64,000 nt of DNA from Linanthus parryae. Taxonomy: Eukaryota; Streptophyta; Magnoliopsida; Ericales; Polemoniaceae. The notes under the pieces are model-generated. The model ran no database searches. It was given only the letters and a program-made list of their open reading frames with translations, and was not told the origin of the DNA. Both the position numbers and the translations under genes were made by a program. This document shows positions 21,991-33,480 of the stretch, in pieces. The stretch covers positions 70,426,994-70,490,993 of the forward strand of contig JALGPY010000001.1 in assembly GCA_023055425.1 (NCBI GenBank), read 5' to 3'. Each line of letters begins with the position of its first letter. Positions within the stretch are counted from its first letter, which is position 1.

Positions 21991-22733
21991 CGCAAAGCGT
22001 ACTCTAACAAATTGAATTATATATTTTATGAGCTTGTTATCTAGTCATGATCAAGGTTGCATGACTACTTAGTCTCTAGAAATGCAGTAGCATATTCAGA
22101 ACCTGACGATTAGATAGCATGTCCAGCTGATGGTGGGAATTGGGCAACTTACCTATTGCAATGCAAGGTAAGATTTACGGTGGAAGGTCACAAAAAAGAG
22201 GAGTTTTTAGTTGCTTCTCTAGTTTCAGGCCAGGGTACAAACTCTAGCTCTCTTGCGTTGGAATCAAAATAAGTTTCAACACTTCCTTGGGGGAGATAAA
22301 AAAATGGAATGAAGAGGATTCTGGTTGTCACCGTATTTGCTGAATCTACTCGTGAAAAGATAATTACTCTCTTTTTTTATTCATTTGTAAGAGGCGGATT
22401 TGTTGTCCCGGTAGAAGCTCATTCATCAGTATTTTATCAGTATTTTATTGGGCAGGAAATGAGCAGTCTTCATCAGTATTTTATTAGGCAGGAAATGAGC
22501 ACTGTCATATACAAGGGAAAATCACTGCAAAGATACTACAGACCTTTTGGATCCTGCAGGAATAATAAAATTCTAAATGTCATAACAAAGTTCTCAATTG
22601 ACTCTTGAGATTCCAGTCTTGGCAAAAGAAAATGCTTTATCATCTATTTGTTCTGGCCCTTTTAGATGATGTCCCAACTCTTGGAGGCCTTATGATATGG
22701 TGCTCTTAGAAGGCTGAAGGAATTTCTGGTGGT
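21991..22733. other. Spacer between the copia LTR and the second host gene
   Basis: No gene is recognisable. A 99-codon plus-strand frame at 22309-22608 contains a short duplication (CATCAGTATTTTATT plus GCAGGAAATGAGCA, twice within 22428-22501). The sequence near 22600-22733 probably includes the 3' UTR of the minus-strand host gene. Confidence 0.4.
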
Positions 22734-24818
22734 TCAGTTTTCCATGCTCTTCTTCTTCTTCAACTTGAACTTCTTTTGTAGATTTTTCACGTCACTGCCT
22801 CGTTTCTTTGACTTCTCTTCTAACGCGAGCTCCTTCAATAATGCTTCAGCTGCTTCATTAGCCTTCTTTTCTGCATCCTCTCTGATGAGTTTCTCAACGT
22901 TTTCCTAGAACGTGTAAAATCCGTATCATCAACCTTCACTTTTTACGAAAACTGATGAATTTGTTACCCAAAAACTAATAAAAACTCAAGTGCAGTACAG
23001 ACCTGAAGAAACGACTTCACAAAGGGCAGCAAAATTGCCCGATAGTCTAAAGTGGATGCCTGCTTGAATCTATCAAGCATTATCTTCTGAAGATTATTCA
23101 ACTTGAGGAGCTTTGAATCAACCTTGCAGCGCTGCAAGAGAAAAACAGAAAATCCGAGAAGCACTTTAGGGGAAGCCCAATTTGGAATGCTGAAATATTA
23201 GCAGTGAATGTAGGATATGTACCTCAATGGACACCTGATTAAGTCTTTTATGCAGAGTAATCTTGATGGAACCATCTTTTCGTTGCAACTCGTGGTTACC
23301 TTTGACATCTGGCAACCAAGTCCTCATCCAAGCCCAAGCTTTTCGCGATTCAAATTCGGTAACATCCAGAGTTTGAGCCTCGCGCAGTATGCTGCCTCTA
23401 GTCTCCAAATAAACTCTATTTTGGCTATAATGCCGCTGAATTAGAGATTGAAAATCCACTGGGGTATGCATTTGATCATTCTTCCTCAGTTCATCTTCGC
23501 GATTGCAAATCCCTTGGACTTCATGCAGTGTTTGCTTGACCGCTGAATGCTTAATACTTTCCTCACCCCATGAGTATAATCTTTCTGAAGCCAAATCAAA
23601 CGCCTTAAGAAACATCATTCCCAGGTTCTTCTTGTCGGTCTTTAGGCGCCCCCATAAATCTATTTCTTCACAAACTGGTGCACTAAAAAGCAGCCAATCA
23701 ATAAATGCATCATCAACTTGATAATTAGAAATAGACACACGCTGCGGTAGATATCTATGTGGCATAATCTGAAATGGCTGCATTAGCCTTTCATCCAGAA
23801 CAAGACATGATAAATCTCCATTGAAACCAATCTTTTCCTGAATTGTAATTCCCTTGAGTCTACTGAGAGACTTCTCCAATGAACCGTCATTGTCTGGAAA
23901 TGTTACTGAATCACAATCATCGGCCAGAAGGTAAAGGATTTTGAGGAGTTCTTTTAACTGATGCACATCCAAGAACCGTATGCAGAGACCAGAATCGGCT
24001 ATTCTGTCAAGGAATGCATGCTTTGATCTAGGAAACACAAGCTGTAGGTCTTCCCTAAGTAAACCTATGATGGTGAGAAGATTCGTCATTGGGAAGCAAC
24101 CAGTTCTCAGAAGTTGCTTGAACATGTCGCGGATTTTTTCAAGAAGCGGTGCGCGCTCATCACCAAGATCTGATAATGGAACCATTACCTTCCTAGGACC
24201 ATTGTCTGGAGAGTCATTATGAACCTCAATAAATTGCAATGCTGCAGGGACATCTACTGGCCTCCATGTGCCATTGAAAACCATGTTAATCCATTGCGGA
24301 GGAGACGGATGAATCTCTCTTGCCAACCTCTTTTGCTTCCCATGACGTTTAATGACATGATCTACATGGGTTTCGTCATCTGTGAACTTTTCGCTGCAAT
24401 GTGAACACACCCAGAACCTCCAATTGACCTGGTTCTGGTTTTGATTCTGGTTCGCCTTGCCAAAAGCAATAGCTTCATCAAAAATTTGCAGAATAAGTAC
24501 CGAGTCTTTCTTGAAAGAAGTGCTGAGATAGTCCCTCAGTTCTTGAATTCTGATCAGAAGAAATTTATTCTTCTTCTCCTGAGTCAGGGGTTCCCAAATT
24601 GAGTAAAATTGGTCGTGCTTTTTCTGGGTTTCTTCTGCTGAGTTGGGTCTCTTGGAAGTAGCATGCTTTCTCCGTTCAGAGGTGAGATTGGGTCGTCCTG
24701 TTGATGATGACGCTTCTGGAGCAGATAACGACGATTGTCTCGGCCCTGGATGGCGTGGTGGAAGACCACCGCCTTTGTTTCTCTGCCCCATTACCAATAT
24801 TGTTGGAGATGAACCCAA
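22734..24818 (-). CDS. DUF629-type zinc-finger protein, three exons, complete
   Basis: Three minus-strand exons join in phase 0: 24818-23223, 23131-23003 and 22904-22734. The introns (23222-23132 and 23002-22905) are GT-AG, and the sum is 631 codons plus TGA. Residues 138-159 form a C2H2-like finger (CSHC, 12 residues, H, 4 residues, H), followed by PPQWINMVFNGTWRPVDVP, the same architecture as the gene at 1-1367. The C-terminus is Lys/Glu-rich (ENVEKLIREDAEKKANEA, then LKKKKS) and probably coiled. Known DUF627/DUF629 plant proteins are far longer and end in a ubiquitin-hydrolase-like domain; this one lacks that domain and DUF627. The start could also be the ATG at 24791. Function unknown; nucleic-acid or ubiquitin-pathway roles are only guesses. 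Confidence 0.85.
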
Positions 24819-25099
24819 GATTCAGTAGACGGAGAAGAGATTTATTGTTTCCTGGAGCCAATAATATTTCTTGAAGAAAGAGAGAGACGATGTATCTGAT
24901 TCGCGCTAGATGCACTTACTGAGTTACATACTGTTTACCGCCATATGCAGTTACATACTTGATAGAAAATTAGGAGATAATGGCGGTTATTAACAGATCC
25001 CACGAAACCAACTTAACCGCCAACCAGAGCTCCCTGGTGTAAAGGATTATGTTGATTGGTAGAATGGTCAATGTGTCTTTTAGTATTGTGCTCAGTTAG
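24819..25099. other. Upstream region of the second host gene
   Basis: Probably the promoter and 5' UTR of the minus-strand gene. AT-rich blocks near 24865-24875 could serve as a TATA element. Nothing else is recognisable. Confidence 0.35.
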
Positions 25100-25215
25100 G
25101 CTGTTAGAACTGTGGTTAGCTAGTCTTGATCATGGTTAGTCTAACTAACCATTATATACACAAACTGCAGTATAATCACAGTTCAGTACCCGATTGGAAA
25201 TTTGTTGATCAACAC

Positions 25216-25536
25216 CTGCGTACACGTCAAATTGCGGCGATTTCTCTGTCGGTACTTCCGGTGGAGCTTCATCACGATTCGGCAACGCTTCACCTCTCTC
25301 TCTCCAGGTCTCACGTTCATCAATTGAAAGTCAAACGTTGGTCTCTTCAGAAAGGATCTCTATCTATGAGTGTTTACTTGGATTCAGCCAAGCAAATTGT
25401 CGATCAATTGTTGAAGGTAAATGAATTTCTCTCTCAGGATCTTATTTTGTACGTGAGAGGGTTGCGAAAGGAGTATGAAATCTTTAAGGCCACAATTCGC
25501 ATTAGGTCTACTCCGATTTCATTGTCTGTGTTCTAG
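25216..25536 (+). pseudogene. Copia gag fragment (UBN2-like)
   Basis: The frame contains WSLQKGSLSMSVYLDSAKQI, then LILYVRGLRKEYEIFKATI and RSTPISL. This matches the conserved order of copia gag (KGxxSVxxYL, LxGLxxEY, TPxSxxEL). The N-terminal half of gag is missing and a stop follows in place of the usual LHDLL continuation. Confidence 0.6.
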
Positions 25537-25779
25537 AAATTGTTGTTAACTGAATAACAGCATGTATCCACCACTATGACTAGTTTTAGTCCTACTATCA
25601 CTTGATGTGATGACTACTCTGCAAGGACATACTAGTTCTGGTTTTCAATCTAGGTTCAAGCATAATTCTCACGAGTTCAAGAACAGTTATGGTTATGTGA
25701 ATCACTCGTATGGCTCTAATTGTGGAGGTTCTTCTACTGCTAGTGCTAGACCTCGTTCATCTGTTTCTAAGAACACATC

Positions 25780-25825
25780 CTATATATATATATATAATAT
25801 ATATATATATATATTATATATATAT

Positions 25826-25856
<31 letters not shown>
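25780..25856. repeat. (TA)n microsatellite
   Basis: About 77 bases of nearly pure TA dinucleotides with three AT phase flips. It interrupts the copia gag relic. Confidence 0.95.
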
Positions 25857-25932
25857 GGTCGAAGATCATATCCAAACACTCTTGTTTGTTAGATATGCAA
25901 TAGGACAAAGCACTCTGCACATGATTGCTAGT

Positions 25933-25937
25933 TCAGG
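25933..25937. repeat. TSD of element F, left (TCAGG)
   Basis: TCAGG recurs at 28053-28057 directly after the F 3' LTR. Confidence 0.85.
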
Positions 25938-26295
25938 TGTTGGGAATCAAGGGTGCCTTGAATGTACTTGGGCTTGGTGAGGAGTTGGCGACGAAGCGGG
26001 GGAAGAAACGGACCAAACGGAGGAGCAAGAGACGAAGAAAACAAGCAGGGGTATGCATGTTTTCTCGTGAGAACAACACAGGTGTTCACACGAACGTGTT
26101 CGTGCGTACACTACGTTGGTTTTCTCGTGAAAACAAGCAGGGGTATGCAGGTTGTAATCGTGGGTTTCTCTCTAATACATTGGGGTTTTTCGGGTCGTGG
26201 AGGTAGCTAGCTCATCGCTAGTGAACCACGTTACATCGTGTGTGTTCTTGTTTTCATCAATTCATCGTTCTCTAAGCTCTGCCCGGATCATAACA
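25938..26295 (+). repeat. Element F 5' LTR, TATA region deleted
   Basis: 358 bp. Matches the 3' LTR at both ends, but the part corresponding to 27783-27897 (with TATATAA) is missing, and ACAAGCAGGGGTATGCA occurs twice (near 26040 and 26133). Confidence 0.85.
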
Positions 26296-26450
26296 TACTG
26301 GTATCAGAGCTTAGGTTGCGGTGTTCCAAGATCAAGGTGGAGCTATAGGGCTAGGGTTTCACAATCCGTGAAATTCATAGCTACGGTTTCGCGATCAAGG
26401 TGGAGCACGCATTCGGGGATTAGGGATCTGGTAAAGGAGCTGCAGAGAAG

Positions 26451-27208
26451 ATGACCGGGGGGATGACCAAGATCGACAAGTTCACAGGGAGAAACAGCTT
26501 CAGTCTTTGGAAGATCAAGGTATGTGCTTTGTTGAAGCAGCAAGGCCTCTGGTTGCCATTAGCGGAAGATAACGACGGGGCTTCTACAACCACCAATGAG
26601 TACAAGACGATGGAGAAAAGAGCACATTCAACGATCATGTTGTGCTTTGAGGACGACGTGATCACAGAGGTTACGGATCAAGAGACGGCTGAAGGACTAT
26701 GGAACAATTTGGAGAGCCTCTACAAGAAGAAGTAGCTCACCAACAAGTTGATGTTGAAGCAACAGCTCTTTGGTCTAAGCATTGGGGAAGGTACAAATAT
26801 AAGGGATCACTTGGATCGTCTTAATACTATTTTGCTTGAGTTGCGAAATAGTAATGAGCAGATAAGTGATGAAGATTCGCACTAATTTTGTTGGTGTCTC
26901 TACCACCGAATTATGAGGGGTTCGTGCAAAGTTCTTGTGCTGGCAAGGATAATCTCACGTTGGAGGAGGTATGATCAGCTCATCACACAAGGGAGATGCG
27001 ACAGAGGGCCGCATATGGGGATACGGACGAGTACGGGTCGGGTGAATTCATGGCATGCAATAGGGGTTATGGAAAAAGGAGGAACAAGGGTTCTAAGTTG
27101 CCAAACGGCGTATGTGCATTGTGCAAAGAGAAGGGTCATTGGAAGCGGGAGTGTCCAAAGGGGAAGGCGTTTGTAGACGTAGACGCAAATGACGACTTTG
27201 TGCTCTAG
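26451..27208 (+). pseudogene. Element F gag with zinc knuckle
   Basis: ATG 26451 opens MTGGMTKIDKFTGRNSF, then FSLWKIKVCALLKQQGLW, the usual start of copia gag. An in-frame TAG at 26733 follows LESLYKKK, where related elements read on into LTNKLMLKQQL. After a frame change, the CCHC knuckle CALCKEKGHWKREC lies at about 27114-27155 and the frame ends at 27208. The sequence between about 27209 and the 3' LTR has no element coding, only short repeated blocks (GGACTCGGTGGGAGTTGGAA-like at about 27330 and 27370). Confidence 0.8.
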
Positions 27209-27606
27209 GCCCCGTTGTGGGGCAAGGGGGAATATGTGCTCTTGACAAGGAGGCGGACGATGGAATAGGGGAGTCTCTGACGAGAGACATGGAACATGAA
27301 GGAGACACGTGCCGGGGGGTTTTGTTGTAGGGACTCGGTGGGAGTTGGAACAACGAAAGATCTTGTTGTAGGAACTCTGTGGGAGTTGGAACAACATGCA
27401 GGGGATTCGATTGCAGGAAGTCGGCCGTAGTTGGAACATCGATTGGGGTTCGATTGCAGGAACTAGACGAGGGTTGGAGCATCGCTAGGGGCACACGTTG
27501 TATGATCTTGGCGAAGATGGAACAATGTTGTGAATTGGAGGCTATTGGAGAGAATCGGCTAATTCAAGCGCACGCGGACGAGAGGATTCAAGGCAAGGTG
27601 GAGATT

Positions 27607-28052
27607 TGTTGGGAATCAAGGGTGCTTTGAATGTACTTGGGCTTGGTGAGGATTTGGGGACGAAGCGGGGGAAGAAACGGACCAAACGGAGGAGCAAGAG
27701 ACGAAGAAAACAAGCCGGGGTATGCAGGTGTTCACACGAACGTGTTCGTGCGAACACCATGTGTGTTCGTGCGAACAGTTACTGGAGGTGGCCAGAATTG
27801 TTTTCTTTTCGGTTTTTAGCTCGGTTTTTGGTATTTCTTGGGCACCAAGCTGTATAGTAGGCCTATATAAAGGCTATAGGTCGTGCTCTAATGGTGTGGG
27901 TTGTAATCGTGGGTTTCTCTCTAATATATTGGGGGTTTTCGGGTCGTGGAGGGAGCTAGCTCATCGCTAGTGAACCACGTTACATCGTGTGTGTTCTTGT
28001 GTTCTTGTTTTCATTAATTCATCGTTCTCTAAGCTCTGCCCGGATCATAACA
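27607..28052 (+). repeat. Element F 3' LTR
   Basis: 446 bp, with TATATAA at 27864-27870 and a cluster of inverted GTTCG/CGAAC motifs at 27725-27782. Confidence 0.88.
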
Positions 28053-28057
28053 TCAGG
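28053..28057. repeat. TSD of element F, right (TCAGG)
   Basis: Matches 25933-25937. Confidence 0.85.
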
Positions 28058-28270
28058 CTTTGACTCAACCAAGTATCAAAGTATGAAGCCATCTCCTACA
28101 CAGGCATACTTAATTTCTGGTACTGGCGGTGGTTATGGTGTTTCTAATATATCTATTACTAGCCATCCTCCTAGGTTTACTGGTTATATGAATGGTTATG
28201 GTGGTGGTTATGGTGGATCATTCTCAAAATATAATCTTGCCAAAATAAGTAGTTTGACTTCTAACTAAAC

Positions 28271-30246
28271 TCTCTCTTTTGGATTATAGGAAATCTAGCA
28301 AGAATAATTTCTGACTGACTTAACTTTAAAAGGTGACAAGAGAGGAAGCCTAAGGAAGTGAGAAGCCTAACCTTAGTCGTGCCTAGGGCTGCGTGCAGCC
28401 ATGGTGGTTGGCATAGGGTGGCTAGCCCACTCCTTGTTGCTGCTTTTCTCTTTTGCAGCTTTCACAGTTCAGCCCCTGAACTTCTGGACTGACGCTAGAG
28501 GAATACTCCTAGACTCAAGAATAAGGTATGGCATTATGAGGAGCGCATGGAAACCCGTAGAATGATTATACGTTCTTCAACTTGCTTCACTGAATTCAAG
28601 ACACTTGAATTACCTACTATAATAGGGTTAGCATAACATTAATATCTAAATAAGATTCCTCGGATCATTTATATAAGTCTTGCACATCAATATACAAGAT
28701 CTGAGATAGTTTCCCAAAATTAAAATTTAGTTGAAAACAATCATATTGACATTTCCTATTTCATTAGAGCTACTATATTCCCAAGTTTGGCAAGCCGTAG
28801 GAGATTGGGAGGTAGACTTTCTCCTTTATTGCCACAATGGGTCTCGGATGCATCAATGGGCCTGTCTGGCTACAACATGTCGTACCTTAACACGAAGATC
28901 ATATCGTGAATTAATATAAAAGATTGATTGGGAGTAAAATCCTCTAATATACCTGGAAGTATTTTTCTTCCCTATGTGACATAGATACCTCCTCATGCTC
29001 GATCCTCTGCAGTTATCACTGTTGGTCTAAGGCACAACAGTTCAGGACATTAAGTGGTGTGGGGTTTGTAACGTTTAGTAATTCAATACTAAATAATCGT
29101 TACCCCGCACTAAAGCGCGCAGAGTTGTTTGTTATTTTCATGATTGTTTCTAAATTATTGGTTGTTGAACAAAGAGGGAATCTTTGCTTTATTAATTCCT
29201 AAGATTGCAAGTAAACATGTGGAATTGATGGACTTGAAGATCGGTGCAAACTAGACCTGCACTTTTGATCTCATAAATTTGTCGTGTACGTGTAAATGTG
29301 TTTCCGAAATAGTGCAAGTATGCGAATATAAATTTACATGGTTTTCCTAAATTACATTTACTTGTTTAGGTATAGATTATTTCCTTTATAAAAGATATCT
29401 TGTGCGAGATATAAATCAATCAAGGAATACTTAAAAATAGCATTGCACATTAACATTAGAAATCAAGAATATTTGTAGTATAGTTCATCTGAAATAATCA
29501 TGTTCCCAACATCCATTGTTTGAATGTCATTAAACATATTATATTAATTTTTATAAAAATAGAATTCATAAAAATAAAAATAATTGTTTGAAATATTGCG
29601 GGATTAAGTACACACAATATTGTAGGTTGTTAAGGTTATCAATATATCCCACACAAACTCGGGCTATACTTCGTTGTACGTTAATGTTGATGGTATGTTT
29701 ACTTCGTTGTCGATGTGTCTCTTGCTAGAATATGTTTACTACCAAGGGCCTAGTTTGTCATTCCCTTGTCACATAATCAAACACTATGAGAAAAGAAAAT
29801 AATTAGTTCAATATACATTAGCAACATCATGTATAAATATGTTCAAAGACATGTATGCGTGTAAGTCTTCATCTTTTTCTTGTAAATTTGAAAATTTATA
29901 TATTCCTTGATTGTCACCACTAAAATGAAAAATGGAGGAAAATTAGTAAGATGTGTAAATTGCTTTAAGCTAAAATATGTAACCATAAAAGAGAATTTAT
30001 ATAAGAACAAACCGTGGTAACCTTTTATCTTACAATGTATATAAAAAAAATATTGGTATCAAATTTCAAAGAAATTATGTGAACAAATTCATTAACTGTT
30101 TGTCAATAGAAGTGCAAGGTGTACCAACAACTATTTGATAACAACAAAATGTTATAAAAAACCTAAGGATATAAGATTTTGTCATGAAATCAAGCTAGAT
30201 TTCCATCATCCCACAATAAATTTGGTGCTTGTTCAACTTTGTAGAA
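28271..30246. other. AT-rich stretch without a recognisable gene
   Basis: About 2 kb with only very short frames on both strands, many A/T runs and no clear repeats or transposon termini. It is either intergenic DNA or strongly decayed repeats. Confidence 0.6.
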
Positions 30247-30879
30247 GTAATCATACTCTTTAAAGTATCGTGACAGAATACAGTATTAAGAGCTACGTGA
30301 ATCATGCAGAAGACTTGTGATCATAAATGTTGAAGATTATGGTGATCAAACTTAGGATTGAAATTTGATATAGGGATGGCAACCGATCAAGTTTAGATCG
30401 GATCAACCTATATCAAAATTCGATTCACAGGAGTTTGGATTGGACTAGATTCAGATCCGAATTTCACGGGACTGGAATCTAGTTCTATGTCGAATTACCA
30501 AGCGCTTTTTTAATTCATTTGACTTATGATAATCATGATCTACAATCAAAATTGAATTCATTTACATTTTTCAAGTATCAATTCATCAATGTTATCATTA
30601 AAAACACATAAGATATATCAAATTTATGATAGTTTTTAAAGAACGTATGGTAAATAATATATCTATAATTATTTTATTACATGTATATTATATAAATTAT
30701 TAGGTTCCATAACCTCATTTAATAGGATCGGTTTTCACGGATGAAGATACCTATGATCCTTACGTGATCCATTCGTAAATAGATCAGATCTGCTTCTTTA
30801 GGGTCGGATCATGCCGAATACCCTCTCGAACCAGATTCAGTTGTCATCTTTGGTATGATACTTTAAAGAGTATGATTAC
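30247..30879. repeat. 23-bp inverted repeat bounding a hAT-like insertion
   Basis: Bases 30247-30269 are the exact reverse complement of 30857-30879. The core of each arm (ACTTTAAAGT-like) is itself nearly palindromic. Confidence 0.75.
30373..30850. mobile_element. Possible hAT-type MITE
   Basis: The left terminus is GGGATGGCAAC and the right terminus, reverse-complemented, is AAGATGACAAC. GGGATGGCAAC is a common end of plant hAT-related miniature elements. The flanking octamers TTGATATA and TTGGTATG agree at 6 of 8 positions, which fits a decayed 8-bp TSD. There is no coding capacity in the 478 bp. Confidence 0.5.
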
Positions 30880-30883
30880 CACA

Positions 30884-30954
30884 GTTAACATGAGAAGACT
30901 TGTGATCAAGAATATTCGGTTAATATGAGAAGACTTGTGATCACGAATGTTGAA
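30884..30954. repeat. 35-bp-period tandem duplication with a third copy at 30308
   Basis: GAGAAGACTTGTGATCA occurs at about 30892 and about 30927, and a third time as CAGAAGACTTGTGATCA at about 30307. Confidence 0.65.
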
Positions 30955-31129
30955 ACTGCTGGTGTTAGGTGCACTTGTGCTTCCTAGAAGTTCTTAAATC
31001 TTGAAGTTTTGAGCAAAATAATTTTTAGTTTTAAACACAAGTATTCTCATATTCCTATAACAGATTTAATCTCAATTTGATTAATAGTAATTATGTAAGA
31101 CCTAGACTTTAAGGCAATTAACCAAGACT

Positions 31130-32276
31130 TCTGGAGTTATATTCATTCATTTTTTGCCAATACCAAGGAACTTCATCACTAAATACAACCAAAAGGGGTT
31201 ACAATACTAGATATCCCATACACCCATAATAAAGGATGCCAAGAGGGTTAAGCCTACACATCTACAAAGCCCACAAGACATGCTTCGAAAGTCAAACAAA
31301 AAAAGACAAAAACATAGAATACTGTCCAGAGAAGCTAAGTTGTACCACTAAAAAACAAGAATTGGACACTAAGCCCACAGACATCAATCCACGTTATAAG
31401 GGATATATAATAGCATCGACAGAGCCATCTAGAAGTGGAGGCAGGACTTGGTACTCAGGGAGAGAGGGCAACAATGGAACATCAGCATTGAGACCTTCAG
31501 GTCAACCATAGTCAGCAGCAGAAGCCTCATCGCAAACCAACCCAGGAGCTCGCTGAGCTAGGATAGAAGCACCAGGAACTGAGACATCAGGCAGGGGTGG
31601 TAAAACTGCAAGAGGTGTGGCTTCTGTGACTGGAACCACGTGAGATAAAGCAAACTGATCTTGAGTTGCCACCCAACTAGAGGAACCTTCAGAAACAACC
31701 ACTTCCACCAAACCAGAACTATCTGAATGAAAGAGAACCATACGAGCTAAAATTAGATGGAGAGATGCTTGATGCTACAGGCAGCCACAATGGACTCAGC
31801 TACATCATGAGCTTGATGAAATAGATGGTCCACTATATAATGTTGTTTGTTAATGATCATATTATTCCATGATATCCACAAGACCCAAATGATTGATGCG
31901 GTCCATTTCCAGTTTGGTTGATCCTGCAATACTTTCTTTGGTCTCAACCACCCTTTGAGCCATAATTGAATATCTAGAAGAGTTGCATGAAGGGTTAGAA
32001 TAAGGAACCATATGCCATAAACCTTCTGCATTAGAACACGAGATAAAAATATGACTAGAATTCATGTAAATGACTTATGTGGAAATAGGGAAAACATGAT
32101 GATAACTTAGCATGCAAATTTAGTAGATAATGGAGAGAGTTAGTTAGAATACGCCAGAAGAGGGCAATGATTTTTTTTGGAAGTCCACAAGCCTAGAGAT
32201 TTTTCAAATTATAGTCATAACTAATCTTATGGAATTGGGTTCTGAAGGAGAGTATGCAGGTAGAAATGCAGTACAG
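31130..32276 (-). pseudogene. LINE 3' fragment (zf-RVT region)
   Basis: On the minus strand, broken frames contain ACGLPKKIIALFWRIL, then HIFISCSNAEGLWHM and WTASIIWVLWISWNNMI. This is the zf-RVT-to-RNase H linker seen in plant LINEs. The fragment is interrupted at its upstream side by the SIRE-like LTR at 32277. A second frame at 31741-31502 is not recognised. The 3' limit near 31130 is approximate and no poly-A was found. Confidence 0.6.
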
Positions 32277-33480
32277 ATACTCTAGAAGGGGGGGGGGGGG
32301 TTGAATAGAGTATGCCAACTTTGTGCAAAACTTGTAAAGGATAAGAGTTTCTGAGAAGAGCAATGAAGTTCAAGGCCTTGAAAACAGTTTCAATCCTTTG
32401 GAATGAAATACAGTTTGAATGAAAACAGATAAGTCTTTTTCAAGGCATTGAAAAAGTTTCAAACCCTTGAAAACAAACTAGTTTGAATCCTGCAAAAACT
32501 AAGTATGCAAATGAAACTGTAAATGCAAGAGACAGTCCACTTGCAGGATTTTCAACACAATTCTTATTAATTAAAAGCTATGCCCTAGATCTCAAGCACA
32601 GAGATATGCCTTACTCTGTTACAGCTTGTGGGTCTCTCTAACCTATCTAGTACCTTCTCTAGCTAACTGATTAAATAAGAATTCTCTATTTTTCACTTTG
32701 AACTATCCTTGAGAATGTGATAAAGAAGTACTATAAGAATGATACACAAATTGAGTACAAGTCAGAAGAACACTGAAGTGTAAAACTGCAGTGAAGATTG
32801 CAGTGATCTTCTGTGACATGGATTGTGAGAATGATGTGCTTCTTTGATGCTTGTCAATCCTGAAATGTGTCTCTCTCTTCTTGCCCGTTAAGTGTTGTGT
32901 TTTTTTTATTCAAAATGAACTCTATTTATACAGCTCAGAGCTCTGCAAATCTTCCTAGATTTTCAGCAACAAACTTCCTATTTTGTAGGCAACAACTTTG
33001 ACTCTTTTAACAGCCTTCTCCAACGAATAGTTGATCATAATCTTCTGATATATTGTTCTGATCTTGTCTTTAAATAGATTTGGAAGCTTTCAAGAGTGTC
33101 TGATTGATCACAGAATCACATTCTCTCCAAGTTCCTTTCCTGCAAAATTCAGATTAGGAAACCAATCCTGCAAACTAGGAAATAAAATTTCCCTGCAAAA
33201 CTGAGTCAAACAGATGGATTAAATGGTGTTAAACATATCAAAATAGGTTGTCTTTCATCATCAAATAATAACAGATCAAGCATAGGGGTGAGAGAGGTAG
33301 AATCAGGTCAGAAGAGTACAGAAAAACTCTCCCTTAGAATATGCATACAGGTCAGACAGTTTCAAGGCTTTGAATCCTGTTTCAAGGCCTGCTATTTCAA
33401 GCCTGTGAAATCTGATTCAAGGCTTTGAAAAATTGTTCAAGGCCTTGCTATTTCAAGCCTGTGAAACCTGTGAACTTACA
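32277..33480 (-). repeat. Element D 3' LTR
   Basis: On the minus strand it starts TGTAAGTTCACAGG directly after the purine tract ATCAAGGGGGAGAT and ends near CTTCTAGAGTAT. It contains a run of 13 G on the plus strand (32288-32300) and repeated palindromic TCAAGGCCTTGA-like motifs. It resembles the E LTR at 44986-46451 in overall order. The exact 3' base is uncertain. Confidence 0.65.

Larger units (their letters stand above)
25938..28052 (+). mobile_element. Element F: gag-only non-autonomous Ty1/copia
   Basis: This 2,115-bp element has LTRs at 25938-26295 and 27607-28052, each starting TGTTGGGAATCAAGG and ending CATAACA, with TSD TCAGG. The primer site TGGTATCAGAGC (initiator Met) is at 26299-26310 and the PPT is about 27592-27606. 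Only a gag-like region lies between; protease, integrase and RT are absent and there is no room for them. It therefore depended on another element's enzymes. The 5' LTR is 88 bp shorter than the 3' LTR and lacks the TATA region. Confidence 0.88.
25100..28270 (+). mobile_element. Decayed Ty1/copia fragment (possible LTR plus gag), split by element F
   Basis: TGTTAGAACTG at 25100 resembles a copia LTR start, but no second LTR was found. A gag-like frame follows at 25216-25536, then glycine- and serine-rich gag tail pieces. A CCHC knuckle lies at about 25885-25930 (reading IC, NR, TKHSAHDC), and a glycine/tyrosine-rich tail continues after F at 28053-28268. Removing F and one TSD copy restores the continuity of the host sequence. 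Confidence 0.5.

Noticed and set aside
27379..27630. 83-codon frame before the F 3' LTR
   Set aside because: No similarity to copia proteins; it runs into the LTR and overlaps short internal repeats.
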